DNA of 64,000 nucleotides from Cytobacillus sp. NCCP-133 (lineage in GTDB: Bacteria > Bacillota > Bacilli > Bacillales > Cytobacillaceae), in contig NZ_BRVM01000005.1 of NCBI RefSeq assembly GCF_026011715.1, forward strand, positions 62,001 to 126,000, written 5' to 3'. Position 1 is the first letter of the stretch; the number at the start of each line of letters is the position of its first letter. The notes below the pieces were generated by a model that saw only the letters and a list, made by a program, of their open reading frames with translations, had not been told where the DNA came from and searched no databases. The translations under genes and the position numbers were made by a program. Below are positions 26,724 through 35,296 of the stretch, piece by piece.

Positions 26724-28656
26724 TAAAGAAATAGGGAAAACCATTGCAAGGAGTGTTGGCTGGGTTTCCATTGTTTACTTTCTTGTTCTTTTTTTCGCAG
26801 TTCCACTTGAGATTATAATGACTTCTTCAGCGGAACAACGTAAATTCATTGATATTGATAACCTGTTCCAATATCACTTTCAGCTGCAAATTATTTTAAA
26901 TATAGCCATTCCAGTCGTTATGTCTGTTTTCTTATTCCGGTTCCTGCAGGTAAAACAGTATAGCGATTTAATTCATAGCCTTCCGGTTAAAAGAGAATCT
27001 ATTTTTCATCAATATGCAATCGCTGGATTTTTTCTACTGGTTTTGCCCGTTTTCCTGATTTCTATTATTGTCCTTATTCTATATCAGCCCTTGTATTTGA
27101 ATGAATTTTATTCTCTAGGCGAAATATTTAAATGGCTGGGAATTACGATTTTGTATAATGCCTTCATTTATTTTGCTGGAGTTTTTGTTGGTATGGTTAC
27201 AGGGTTATCTGCAGTCCAGGGGACCTTGACATATATACTCCTGCTGCTGCCAGTCGGCCTTATCATTTTGCTAGCTTTTAATTTGCCTTTCTATGTATAT
27301 GGTTATCCTAGCCAATATTATTTGGAGAGCAAGTTTGAGAAGTTTTCGCCTCTGGTTTCAATAACGCAAATGAGTCACCGTAGTCTTTTGGCTACCGAGA
27401 TTATTATTTACCTTATCTTGTTATTCTCACTTTACTGGCTAAGCTTGTGGATCTATAGAAAAAGAAAGCTGGAGGCTGTGTCGCAGGCACTCGTTTTTCC
27501 GATTACAAAACCTATCTTTAAATATGGAGCAGCATTTTGCAGCATGCTTCTTGGTGGAATGTATTTTGGAGAAATGCGAAACGGGATGGGCTGGCTTATT
27601 GCCGGATATGTGTTTGGTGCATTGCTAGGCTTTGTGATTGCTGAGATGGTTCTGCAGAAATCATGGCGAGTAAGTATTCATATTAAAGGCTTGGTGATTT
27701 ATACAGCTGCTATGGCAGTGTTGTTCATATTGTTCCAATTTGACTTAACACAATATGAAAAAAATATACCAGCGGCCAATGAAATTGAACGGGTTCATTT
27801 CAGCGAGAGTTTTTACTTATATAGTGATGCTGATCAAGATGAACCTATATATCTTAAAGATTACGCAAATATTGATTTAGTCAGAAGGCTTCATAAGGAG
27901 ATTGTCGGAAATAAAGACATGAATAAACTGCAATCCAATAACCAGAATACTGCCTTTATCGTGTATGAGCTGAAAAACGGGGAAAAACTTGTTCGCAATT
28001 ACAGAATCGATAAGTCGAAATACCATCCATTTTATAAGCTTATTTTTGAATCAGCTGAATATAAAATGGCGACGAATGAAATCTACAATGTAGCTGCCGA
28101 TGAAACGACTAAAATTACGATTACTCCGTCTGGCCCTGTTAATAAGCAGGCTGTGATTACTGATCCTGAAGATATAACTGCAACGGTGGAAATACTGACT
28201 GAAGAAGTTGATTCTGCTGCCTATGATGATAGCCAAATCCAAGTTGAACCATATGCGTATATAGAAATTTTCTATAGTGATAATAAAAAGGCCTATATGC
28301 ATTGGGACCCGTCCTATATCAAGTTTGAAAAATGGCTTAAGGAAAAGTCATTGCTTGATAAGGCAAGGGTGACAGGAAATGATATTTCATATGCATTGGC
28401 CGCAAAAGCAGCGGATATTGATATTGACTATGCAAGGGGATATTCATACGAGGAGATTTTTGAGGAAATGAATGAGAACCCGTTAACTCTGAAAATAACT
28501 GACAAAGACCAAATAGAGAGCAGCATTAAGAACGCAAAAGGTTTTATTGATGGAGACTATATTATCGCTTTCTACTTTGATGAACAAAGGTCGATAGATA
28601 TTAAGAGCTTTAATGAAAAAGATGTACCAGACTTTCTCAAACGCCAGTTTGAATAG
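26698..28656 (+). CDS. Large ABC permease with C-terminal extracytoplasmic domain
   Basis: A 652-residue membrane protein. About ten hydrophobic segments occupy residues 15-360, in an ABC-2 exporter-like arrangement (SDLIHSLPVKRESIFHQYAI is a typical motif between helices). After a last helix near residue 350, about 290 mostly soluble, acidic residues follow (YAYIEIFYSDNKKAYMHWDP and so on), as in DUF6449-type Bacillus permeases. The substrate is unknown; relatives in ytr-type operons respond to cell-envelope stress. ATG 26698 fits GGGG at 26684-26688. Confidence 0.8.
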   Translation: MQSKISLVNKEIGKTIARSVGWVSIVYFLVLFFAVPLEIIMTSSAEQRKFIDIDNLFQYHFQLQIILNIAIPVVMSVFLFRFLQVKQYSDLIHSLPVKRESIFHQYAIAGFFLLVLPVFLISIIVLILYQPLYLNEFYSLGEIFKWLGITILYNAFIYFAGVFVGMVTGLSAVQGTLTYILLLLPVGLIILLAFNLPFYVYGYPSQYYLESKFEKFSPLVSITQMSHRSLLATEIIIYLILLFSLYWLSLWIYRKRKLEAVSQALVFPITKPIFKYGAAFCSMLLGGMYFGEMRNGMGWLIAGYVFGALLGFVIAEMVLQKSWRVSIHIKGLVIYTAAMAVLFILFQFDLTQYEKNIPAANEIERVHFSESFYLYSDADQDEPIYLKDYANIDLVRRLHKEIVGNKDMNKLQSNNQNTAFIVYELKNGEKLVRNYRIDKSKYHPFYKLIFESAEYKMATNEIYNVAADETTKITITPSGPVNKQAVITDPEDITATVEILTEEVDSAAYDDSQIQVEPYAYIEIFYSDNKKAYMHWDPSYIKFEKWLKEKSLLDKARVTGNDISYALAAKAADIDIDYARGYSYEEIFEEMNENPLTLKITDKDQIESSIKNAKGFIDGDYIIAFYFDEQRSIDIKSFNEKDVPDFLKRQFE

Positions 28657-28691
28657 CAGGCAAGGATGCCAAAACAGAGAGGGGGATGAGA

Positions 28692-29210
28692 GTGAGTATC
28701 CATTTAGATATGAGAGAAATTTACCATTTGTATTATAAAAAGCTTTTTCATATTGCTATTTGCATCACCCGAGATCATTATCTCGCACAGGACGTTGTCC
28801 AGGAGACACTGATCAAGGCATATAAAAAGATGGACACTATTGATGATCAGGATAAATTGGGTGCATGGCTATCAGCAATTGCGACTAGAACTGCCATTGA
28901 TTTCGTCCGAAAAGAAAGAAAGACAAATGAGAGAATCCTAGACTCCGTAGATTTTGAAAAATGTCTTGAAAGAAAGCATAATGATGCAGGACAAGAAGCT
29001 GAAATCAACATGCTGCAGGAACAGATATACAAATATGTCGATTCTCTCTCCCCTGATCAAAAGAGAGTCTTTCTGCTCAAAACAAAACATGGATTAAAGG
29101 AAAGGGAAATAGCAGAAATCCTCCATTTAAACCCAAACACAGTGAAGACAAAATTATACAGGATCAGACAACAGCTGAAAGAAATGCTTTTAGCCCGTAA
29201 TTTAGCCTGA
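28692..29210 (+). CDS. ECF-type RNA polymerase sigma factor
   Basis: A 172-residue sigma-70-family protein of ECF size. Region 2 is in the first 85 residues (YYKKLFHIAICITRDHYLAQDVVQETLIKAYKK, AWLSAIATRTAIDFVRKERK) and region 4 in the last 55 (SLSPDQKRVFLLKTKHGLKEREIAEILHLNPNTVKTKLYR). It starts at GTG 28692, six bases after GAGAGGGGG; the ATG at 28686 abuts the site. It lies 35 bases after the permease gene, in the same operon. No anti-sigma gene follows; the next feature is a terminator. Confidence 0.9.
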   Translation: MSIHLDMREIYHLYYKKLFHIAICITRDHYLAQDVVQETLIKAYKKMDTIDDQDKLGAWLSAIATRTAIDFVRKERKTNERILDSVDFEKCLERKHNDAGQEAEINMLQEQIYKYVDSLSPDQKRVFLLKTKHGLKEREIAEILHLNPNTVKTKLYRIRQQLKEMLLARNLA

Positions 29211-29253
29211 TAAAAATGCAGCCTTCATCATGAGGCTGCATTTTTATCAGGCT
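29204..29253. terminator. Bidirectional terminator after the sigma gene
   Basis: Perfect 21-bp arms starting AGCCTGATAAAAATGCAGCC, with an 8-base loop. The left arm includes the stop codon of the sigma gene. Confidence 0.9.
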
Positions 29254-29474
29254 AACAAAATATTGAGAATGTGAACATTTAATGAAAGTTACTTAATAGA
29301 CAAAAACCAAAGATAGAAATCAAGATTCAGTTACGAAAACCATTTAAAATAGCCGTTTTTCAAAAAAAAGAGCATTATATACTTAAACCTGCAATCATGT
29401 CAGTGATATTTATCATTATAAATTTTGTCAGATTATGATCTTGAAAAATTAGTGGAAAACTATAGAAAAATATT

Positions 29475-29504
29475 TTTACATTTAATAGAAATCATAGGTA
29501 TAAT
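29475..29504 (+). promoter_or_regulatory. Probable comK promoter
   Basis: TTTACA (29475-29480), 18-base spacer, TATAAT (29499-29504). Transcription from here would give a leader of about 290 bases before the comK start. Confidence 0.55.
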
Positions 29505-29663
29505 ATTTTTAAAAGTGCAGAATTTGCCGTTCATTTTAATCATTTTAACGGATAAACCACCTTGAAAATCCCCCTCTCAGCATCTGCTTCCAAGTATCCT
29601 TATTCAATTGTTTTATTGGCAAAATAAATTAAAACGCTTTTTCGTAAAGGAGGTGTTAATAGT

Positions 29664-29765
29664 ATGAACCCTCTCTTGGATTTAGCCTGGAGGACTCACA
29701 CAAGAGAGAGAATTGAAAGGGGTATACCTTTCTATTTAAGTATACTCCTTTTTGTAAGAATGTGA
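29664..29765 (+). CDS. 33-codon upstream reading frame in the comK leader
   Basis: ATG 29664 lies eight bases after a near-perfect AAAGGAGGTG ribosome site. The product MNPLLDLAWRTHTRERIERG plus IPFYLSILLFVRM is not recognised. Two hairpins overlap it: CTCTCTTG/CAAGAGAG (29671-29708), and AAAGGGGTATAC/GTATACTCCTTT (29716-29751) followed by Ts. The stop is 35 bases before comK. The strong ribosome site argues that it is translated, perhaps as a leader peptide. Confidence 0.5.
   Translation: MNPLLDLAWRTHTRERIERGIPFYLSILLFVRM
29716..29754 (+). terminator. Terminator-like hairpin in the comK leader
   Basis: 12-bp arms with one G-T pair around a 12-base loop and a TTTTT run. It overlaps the last codons of the upstream reading frame, so it could act as an attenuator. 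Confidence 0.55.
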
Positions 29766-29800
29766 AATATGTCACAAAAACTTTAAAAAGGGGAATATAT

Positions 29801-30343
29801 ATGGTTGTGAGTATTAATGAAAAGTTTGTAATTAGAAGAAATACTATGGCAATCTTACCTGGTTCTTCATCCAGGGGCAGCTATTCGAAAATAATGGAAG
29901 TTGGCCAGACATTTTCATTAGAGCTTCCCCCTTTTGAGGTAATGAATGATAGCTTATTGCATTATTGTTCAGATTTAAAAGGATCGATTAGGGGAACAAA
30001 AGCCATTCTTGGTTCAACGAGTACCCCGCCGGTATGCATTAATGCAAATCTGGATATGTACTGGTTTCCGCACAAATCTCCCTTTATGCCAGACTGTGTC
30101 TGGATTGCTCTGCATCATGTTAAAGATTTAAGATTTGAATCGAATAGCCAAACGAGTTTGTTTTTTTCAAATGGGCAGAGCATTTATTTGGATATTGGCA
30201 TAAGGCATATTCAGTCCATTATTGATTTGGCTGAGGAGCTAAGGTACAAAATGATAAAAACAAGAAATAGGACACGGAGCTTTACTTTTGACTCAAAAAA
30301 TGGCTTACAGCTTGTTAGCGAAGAATCGAACAAATATAAATAA
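29801..30343 (+). CDS. comK: Competence transcription factor ComK family
   Basis: A 180-residue protein matching the ComK family, the activator of DNA-uptake genes, which binds AT-boxes as a tetramer. Recognisable stretches are NTMAILPGSSSRGSYSKIME near the N terminus, KGSIRGTKAILGSTSTPPVC in the middle, MYWFPHKSPFMPDCVWIALH, HVKDLRFESN and SLFFSNGQSIYLDIGIRHIQ. B. subtilis ComK is 192 residues, and the C terminus here is divergent. ATG 29801 is seven bases after AAAAGGGG. It is preceded by a long structured leader with an upstream reading frame. Whether this strain becomes competent cannot be told. Confidence 0.85.
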   Translation: MVVSINEKFVIRRNTMAILPGSSSRGSYSKIMEVGQTFSLELPPFEVMNDSLLHYCSDLKGSIRGTKAILGSTSTPPVCINANLDMYWFPHKSPFMPDCVWIALHHVKDLRFESNSQTSLFFSNGQSIYLDIGIRHIQSIIDLAEELRYKMIKTRNRTRSFTFDSKNGLQLVSEESNKYK

Positions 30344-30429
30344 AATGATTTTTAAACAAGCCGGCAGGAAAAGCAGTCCTTTTAATGGAAATGAATTTCT
30401 GAAAACGTATTTTAAATAGGAGGTTCAAT

Positions 30430-31197
30430 ATGGAAATAAAAGATTGCAGGGCCATTATTACAGGAGGTGCCTCAGGGCTTGGTGAGGCAACTGTGAGGCA
30501 TATAGCAGCCAGAGGCGGAAAAGTTCTTATCGCAGATTTGGCAGAAGATCGCGCAAGGAAGCTCGCAGATGAAATAGGGGAAAATGTTCAATTTTTTAAA
30601 ACCGATGTGACAAAGGAAGAGGATGTGCAGAAAGCAATGGAATTTGCTGAAGATCAACTGGGTTCATTCAATACAGCAGTCAACTGTGCGGGAATTGGCA
30701 TTGCTGCCAAATTGCTCGGACGAAAGGGTGTCCATGCACTGGATATGTTTTCAAAAGTGATCTCTATTAATCTCATAGGCACTTTCAATGTAATTAGGTT
30801 AGCAGCAGACCATATGTCAAAAAATAATCCAAATGAACAAGGTGAGAGAGGCGTGATTATTAATACAGCTTCTGTTGCAGCATACGAAGGCCAAATTGGG
30901 CAGGCCGCGTATAGTGCTTCAAAAGGCGGTGTAATCAGCATGACTTTGCCGATTGCCAGAGAGCTTGCTGCTTATGGAATTCGTGTTATGACAATTACGC
31001 CGGGATTATTTAATACACCTATGTTCGAATCACTTCCTGAAGAGGCCAGAAATTCTTTAGGCAAGATGGTTCCATTCCCTTCAAGACTGGGATATCCCGA
31101 GGAATATGCGAAGCTCTCTGAAAGCATATTGGAAAATCCAATGCTTAATGGTGAAACAATACGTCTTGACGGCGGGATTCGCATGCAGCCAAAATAA
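30430..31197 (+). CDS. SDR-family 3-hydroxyacyl-CoA dehydrogenase (HSD10-like)
   Basis: A 255-residue short-chain dehydrogenase: NAD-binding TGGASGLGEA (residues 11-20), NCAGIG (85-90), catalytic Ser148, Tyr161 and Lys165 (YSASK). The overall sequence (KISINLIGTFNVIRLAADHM pattern, PGLFNTPMFESLPEEARNSLG, PFPSRLGYPEEYAKL) is that of 3-hydroxy-2-methylbutyryl-CoA / 3-hydroxyacyl-CoA dehydrogenases. It would perform the third step of beta-oxidation. TAGGAGG precedes the ATG. A terminator separates it from the acyl-CoA dehydrogenase gene, but the genes are functionally related. Confidence 0.88.
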   Translation: MEIKDCRAIITGGASGLGEATVRHIAARGGKVLIADLAEDRARKLADEIGENVQFFKTDVTKEEDVQKAMEFAEDQLGSFNTAVNCAGIGIAAKLLGRKGVHALDMFSKVISINLIGTFNVIRLAADHMSKNNPNEQGERGVIINTASVAAYEGQIGQAAYSASKGGVISMTLPIARELAAYGIRVMTITPGLFNTPMFESLPEEARNSLGKMVPFPSRLGYPEEYAKLSESILENPMLNGETIRLDGGIRMQPK

Positions 31198-31202
31198 AAT
31201 TC

Positions 31203-31245
31203 AAAACCTAACCTTATGATTATTGAAAAGGTTAGGTTTTTTTTA
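31203..31245 (+). terminator. Terminator after the SDR gene
   Basis: Arms AAAACCTAACCTT and AAGGTTAGGTTTT with a 12-base loop, then Ts. Confidence 0.92.
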
Positions 31246-31375
31246 TGGATTTATAATTCTAAATGTTCTAAAAATAATGATAATTATTGTACAATATATA
31301 TGTAAGCCTTCGCATAAGTAAGGTGAAGTAATATGAGGTATCGCGAAAAAATTTTACAGGTTCGGAGGGGAAGGG

Positions 31376-32521
31376 ATGGCTGTATCGTACATAAAGGAAG
31401 AACATGAAATTTTTCGAAAGTCATTACGGAAATTCCTGGAGAAGGAAGCATATCCGAATTATGAACAATGGGAAGAGGACAGGATTATACCGCGGGCGTT
31501 TTGGAGGAAGATGGGGGATCAGGGATTTTTATGTCCGGATATTGAGGAGAAATATGGCGGCAGCAATGTAGATTGGGGATTTTCAGTTGTGATCAACGAA
31601 GAACTGGAACGTGTAGGTTCTGGTTTGGTAGGAATAGGCCTGCACAATGACATAGTAGTGCCGTATATCACAGCTTATGGAACCGAGGAACAGAAACAAA
31701 GGTGGCTGCCAAAATGTACTACAGGTGAAATCATTACTGCCATTGCCATGACCGAACCGGGAGCAGGTTCAGATTTAGCCGGAATTAAGACGACGGCGAA
31801 GCTTGAAGATGACCATTATGTTGTGAATGGGGAAAAAACCTTCATCACAAATGGAATTCATTCCGATTTAATAATTGTGGCCTGCAAAACAGATCCGAAT
31901 GCGGTTCCGCGGCATAAAGGAGTGAGCCTGCTTTCGATAGAGAGGGATACGTCAGGCTTTTCAAGAGGAAGGAAGTTAAGTAAAGTCGGCCTGCACTGCC
32001 AGGACACAGCTGAGCTGATATTCGAGGATTGCAAAGTCCCAAAAGAAAATTTAATTGGTGAAGAAGGAAAAGGTTTTTTCTATTTGATGGATAAACTGCA
32101 GCAGGAACGGCTTGTTGTAGCGGTTGCCGCACAAGTGGCAGCAGAAGAAATGCTTAAATTAACCATCGGTTATGTCAAAAAACGCGAGGCGTTCGGAAGA
32201 CAAATCAGCCAATTCCAAAACACACAATTTAGAATAGCTGAAATGGCTACTGATATCGAAATGGGGAGGGCGTTTCTTGATAGCTTGATTGAGGAGCATT
32301 TGGAGGGCAAAGATGTAGTGACAAAAGTATCCATGGCTAAATGGAAGCTCACAGACAATGCACGGAAAATTGCATCCGAATGCATGCAGCTTCATGGCGG
32401 CTATGGCTATATGGAAGAATACGAGATTGCCAGAAGGTACAGGGATATTCCGGTCGCCAGCATTTACGCTGGCACCAATGAAATTATGAAAACGATCATA
32501 GCAAAAAACATGGGGCTATAA
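31376..32521 (+). CDS. Acyl-CoA dehydrogenase
   Basis: A 381-residue flavoprotein catalysing the first, alpha-beta desaturation of acyl-CoAs. Family signatures: TAIAMTEPGAGSDLAGI (near residue 122), FITNGIHSDLIIVACKT, a QLHGGYGYMEEYEIARRYRD stretch, and the catalytic base Glu369 in YAGTNEIM. GGAGGGGAAGG precedes the ATG. It heads a tight run of five acyl-CoA genes up to 36424. Chain-length or branch preference cannot be read; the racemase-like gene downstream hints at 2-methyl acyl-CoAs. Confidence 0.92.
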   Translation: MAVSYIKEEHEIFRKSLRKFLEKEAYPNYEQWEEDRIIPRAFWRKMGDQGFLCPDIEEKYGGSNVDWGFSVVINEELERVGSGLVGIGLHNDIVVPYITAYGTEEQKQRWLPKCTTGEIITAIAMTEPGAGSDLAGIKTTAKLEDDHYVVNGEKTFITNGIHSDLIIVACKTDPNAVPRHKGVSLLSIERDTSGFSRGRKLSKVGLHCQDTAELIFEDCKVPKENLIGEEGKGFFYLMDKLQQERLVVAVAAQVAAEEMLKLTIGYVKKREAFGRQISQFQNTQFRIAEMATDIEMGRAFLDSLIEEHLEGKDVVTKVSMAKWKLTDNARKIASECMQLHGGYGYMEEYEIARRYRDIPVASIYAGTNEIMKTIIAKNMGL

Positions 32522-32534
32522 GGAGGAAAAATTG

Positions 32535-33686
32535 ATGCTCGAAGCAGTCATTGTAGAAGGGGTTCGAACACCTGTAGGAAGAAAAAACGGCTTGCTGAAG
32601 GAGGTCCGGGCGGACGACCTTGCGGCAGAGGCTTTAAAGGCACTAGTTGAGCGTGCTGGCATAGACCCTGCCATTGTAGATGATGTCATTCTGGGCTGTG
32701 TTTCGCAAATTGGCGAACAAACAGGGGATATTGCCAGGGTGGCATCCCTGATTGCCGGTTTTCCAATTGAAGTTCCAGGAACGACCATTGATCGCCAATG
32801 TGGTTCAAGCCAGCAGGCTGTCCATTTTGCTGCACAGGCCATTTTAGCTGGAGATATGGATGTGGTCATCGCCGGAGGAGTCGAGAGCATGTCACGTGTT
32901 CCAATCGGATCGAGCTATCAGGGTGTTGGCTTCAGTGAAAAGCTGACAAGCAGGCATGAAATTATCCATCAGGGCTTATCCGCAGAACGTATTGCCGAGA
33001 AATATGGATTTACAAGGGAAGAACTGGATCAGTACTCCTATGTAAGCCATCAAAAAGCACTGAAAGCTCAGGCGAAAGGATACTTTGATAAGGAGATCGT
33101 CCCGCTTGAAGTGACTTTGGATGATGGGAAAACAGTAACTGTCTCGGAAGATTCCGGTCCGAGAAGAGAAACGTCAGTAGAAGCGCTCGGAAGCCTGAAA
33201 ACGGTTTTTAAACAAGATGGAGTGATTCATGCTGGAAACTCAAGCCAGATCAGTGATGGAGCAGCAGTCTTATTAATCATGTCCCGTAAAAAAGCAGAAG
33301 AGCTTGCCCTTAAGCCGAGATTTAAAATCCTTGCCCGGTCGGTAATAGGGTCAGATCCTACTTTGATGCTGACAGGACCTATACCTGCAACAGAAAAAGT
33401 ACTAAAAAAGGCTGGATTAACAATTGATGACATTGATGTTTTTGAAGTAAATGAAGCATTCGCTCCTGTCCCGCTTGCCTGGCTGAAAGATACGGGGGCC
33501 GATCCTGCCAAGCTAAATCCAAATGGCGGTGCCATTGCACTGGGCCATCCTCTTGGTGGAAGCGGAGCCCGCTTAATGGTCACCATGATGCATGAACTCG
33601 AAAGAACAGGCGGGCGTTTCGGACTGCAAACCATGTGCGAAGGCCATGGAATGGCAAATGCGACAATTATTGAACGATTAGATTGA
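32535..33686 (+). CDS. Thiolase (acetyl-CoA acyltransferase)
   Basis: A 383-residue thiolase that cleaves 3-oxoacyl-CoA to acetyl-CoA or propionyl-CoA. The acyl-accepting Cys89 is in TIDRQCGSSQQA, EVNEAFAP is present, the His site is in NPNGGAIALGHPLGGSGARL, and Cys368 is in MCEGHGMANA (GHGMA instead of the common GxGxG). AGGAGG is eight bases before the ATG; 13 bases separate it from the acyl-CoA dehydrogenase stop. Confidence 0.93.
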   Translation: MLEAVIVEGVRTPVGRKNGLLKEVRADDLAAEALKALVERAGIDPAIVDDVILGCVSQIGEQTGDIARVASLIAGFPIEVPGTTIDRQCGSSQQAVHFAAQAILAGDMDVVIAGGVESMSRVPIGSSYQGVGFSEKLTSRHEIIHQGLSAERIAEKYGFTREELDQYSYVSHQKALKAQAKGYFDKEIVPLEVTLDDGKTVTVSEDSGPRRETSVEALGSLKTVFKQDGVIHAGNSSQISDGAAVLLIMSRKKAEELALKPRFKILARSVIGSDPTLMLTGPIPATEKVLKKAGLTIDDIDVFEVNEAFAPVPLAWLKDTGADPAKLNPNGGAIALGHPLGGSGARLMVTMMHELERTGGRFGLQTMCEGHGMANATIIERLD

Positions 33687-33706
33687 ATAAATGGGGAGGA
33701 ATGGGA

Positions 33707-35275
33707 ATGACAACTACTATTGGAAAAATATTTGATTTAACAGCTGGCAAGTTTCCAAATAAAGAAGCTTTGTATGATGTCAGAAAAAATCTGCGTCTTA
33801 CGTATAAGGAATGGAGCCTTGAAATTAATAAATTGGCAAACGCTCTTCTAAAAGCAGGTGTCAGGAAGGGCGACAGAGTTTCAACCTATTTATTCAACAC
33901 AGAGGAACTTGCGACAGCCTTCTTTGCATGTGCGAAGATAGGTGCAGTTTTCAATCCGATCAACTTCAGGCTTATGTCAGAGGAAGTAGCTTATATCCTA
34001 AACGATGCAGAACCAAAAGTAGTGTTAATTGAGCAAATGCTTACAACAGGCATTACACCAATAGCCCAGCGTTACCCCCATATTTCATTCTGGTATATTG
34101 ATGAAAATGAATCGGATTATGCAGCATCTTACCGTGAGAAAGTCGATTCAGCACCCCACACTGAAATTGTTGCAGATATTGATGAAAACGATCTGTATGC
34201 CATCATGTACACCAGCGGCACAACAGGAAGGCCAAAAGGAGTCGTCCATCGGCATAGGGATATGGTCGAACAAAGCCTAATCGTAATTGGAGCGACAAAG
34301 CTGGAAAGCAGTGATCATGGTCTTGTAGCAGCACCAATGTTCCACTGTGCCGAACTTCATTGTGCCTTTTTGCCCCGAGTGCATGTAGGGGCAAAAAATA
34401 CGATCCTTCATCACTTTGAAGCAAAAGAAGTTTTGCAGATAATTTCCGAAGAAAAGATTACAAAATTTTTTGCAGCCCCGACGATGTGGAATATGCTTCT
34501 TCAGGAAAAACTGAATAAATATAACCTGGAAAGCCTAAAGCTAGGGCTTTATGGAGCAGCTCCAATGGCCCCGGCACTTGTTTATGCCTGCCGTGAAAAA
34601 CTAGGCATATCCCTTGTGCAAGCATACGGAATGACAGAAATGGGTCCAGCGATTACATTTTTAGCTGAAGATGACCAGATCAGGAAAGCCGGTTCCGCGG
34701 GCCAAGCCTGCCTAAACCATGAAATTCGAATTGTAAGGCCGAATGAAAATGGTCCTTCTAATCCTAATGATAGAATTCCAGCGGGAGAGACGGGAGAAAT
34801 CATTGTTAAGGGGCCATGCATGATGAGTGGTTACTTCAACCGTGAAGAAGCAACTGAAAATGCCATGTATGGGGGCTGGTATCACTCAGGGGATATTGGC
34901 TTCCTTGATGAGGAAGGGTTCCTCTATGTAAAAGATCGTGTCGACGATATGATCATAAGCGGTGGAGAAAACATTTATCCCCGTGAAGTGGAAGATGTTC
35001 TATACACTCATAATGGAGTTCTTGATGTAGCAGTAATGGGACAGCCAGATGACCGCTGGGGAGAAACGGTAACAGCTTTTGTTGTAAAAAAAGATTCTTC
35101 TCTAACTGAAGCCGAACTCGATGAAATATGCAAGAATAGTGTTGAACTTGCCAATTATAAGCGTCCAAGAAAATATGTATTTTGTGATGTTCTTCCAAGA
35201 AATGCAAGCGGGAAGATTCAAAAATTCATGCTGCGCAAACAGCTCGAAGATTTATTTGCAGACGGGAAAATCTAG
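33707..35275 (+). CDS. AMP-forming acyl-CoA ligase
   Basis: A 522-residue adenylate-forming enzyme that activates a carboxylic acid with ATP and CoA. The P-loop-like YTSGTTGRPKGVVHRHRD (near residue 168), the YGMTEMGPAI motif, GWYHSGDIGFLDEEGFLYVKDRVDD and the C-terminal Lys in RNASGKIQKFMLRK are all present. GGGGAGGA is six bases before ATG 33707. It overlaps none but follows the thiolase stop by 20 bases. The substrate is a fatty or branched acid by context. Confidence 0.9.
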   Translation: MTTTIGKIFDLTAGKFPNKEALYDVRKNLRLTYKEWSLEINKLANALLKAGVRKGDRVSTYLFNTEELATAFFACAKIGAVFNPINFRLMSEEVAYILNDAEPKVVLIEQMLTTGITPIAQRYPHISFWYIDENESDYAASYREKVDSAPHTEIVADIDENDLYAIMYTSGTTGRPKGVVHRHRDMVEQSLIVIGATKLESSDHGLVAAPMFHCAELHCAFLPRVHVGAKNTILHHFEAKEVLQIISEEKITKFFAAPTMWNMLLQEKLNKYNLESLKLGLYGAAPMAPALVYACREKLGISLVQAYGMTEMGPAITFLAEDDQIRKAGSAGQACLNHEIRIVRPNENGPSNPNDRIPAGETGEIIVKGPCMMSGYFNREEATENAMYGGWYHSGDIGFLDEEGFLYVKDRVDDMIISGGENIYPREVEDVLYTHNGVLDVAVMGQPDDRWGETVTAFVVKKDSSLTEAELDEICKNSVELANYKRPRKYVFCDVLPRNASGKIQKFMLRKQLEDLFADGKI

Positions 35276-35296
35276 TCGGGCAGAAAGGAATTTAAA

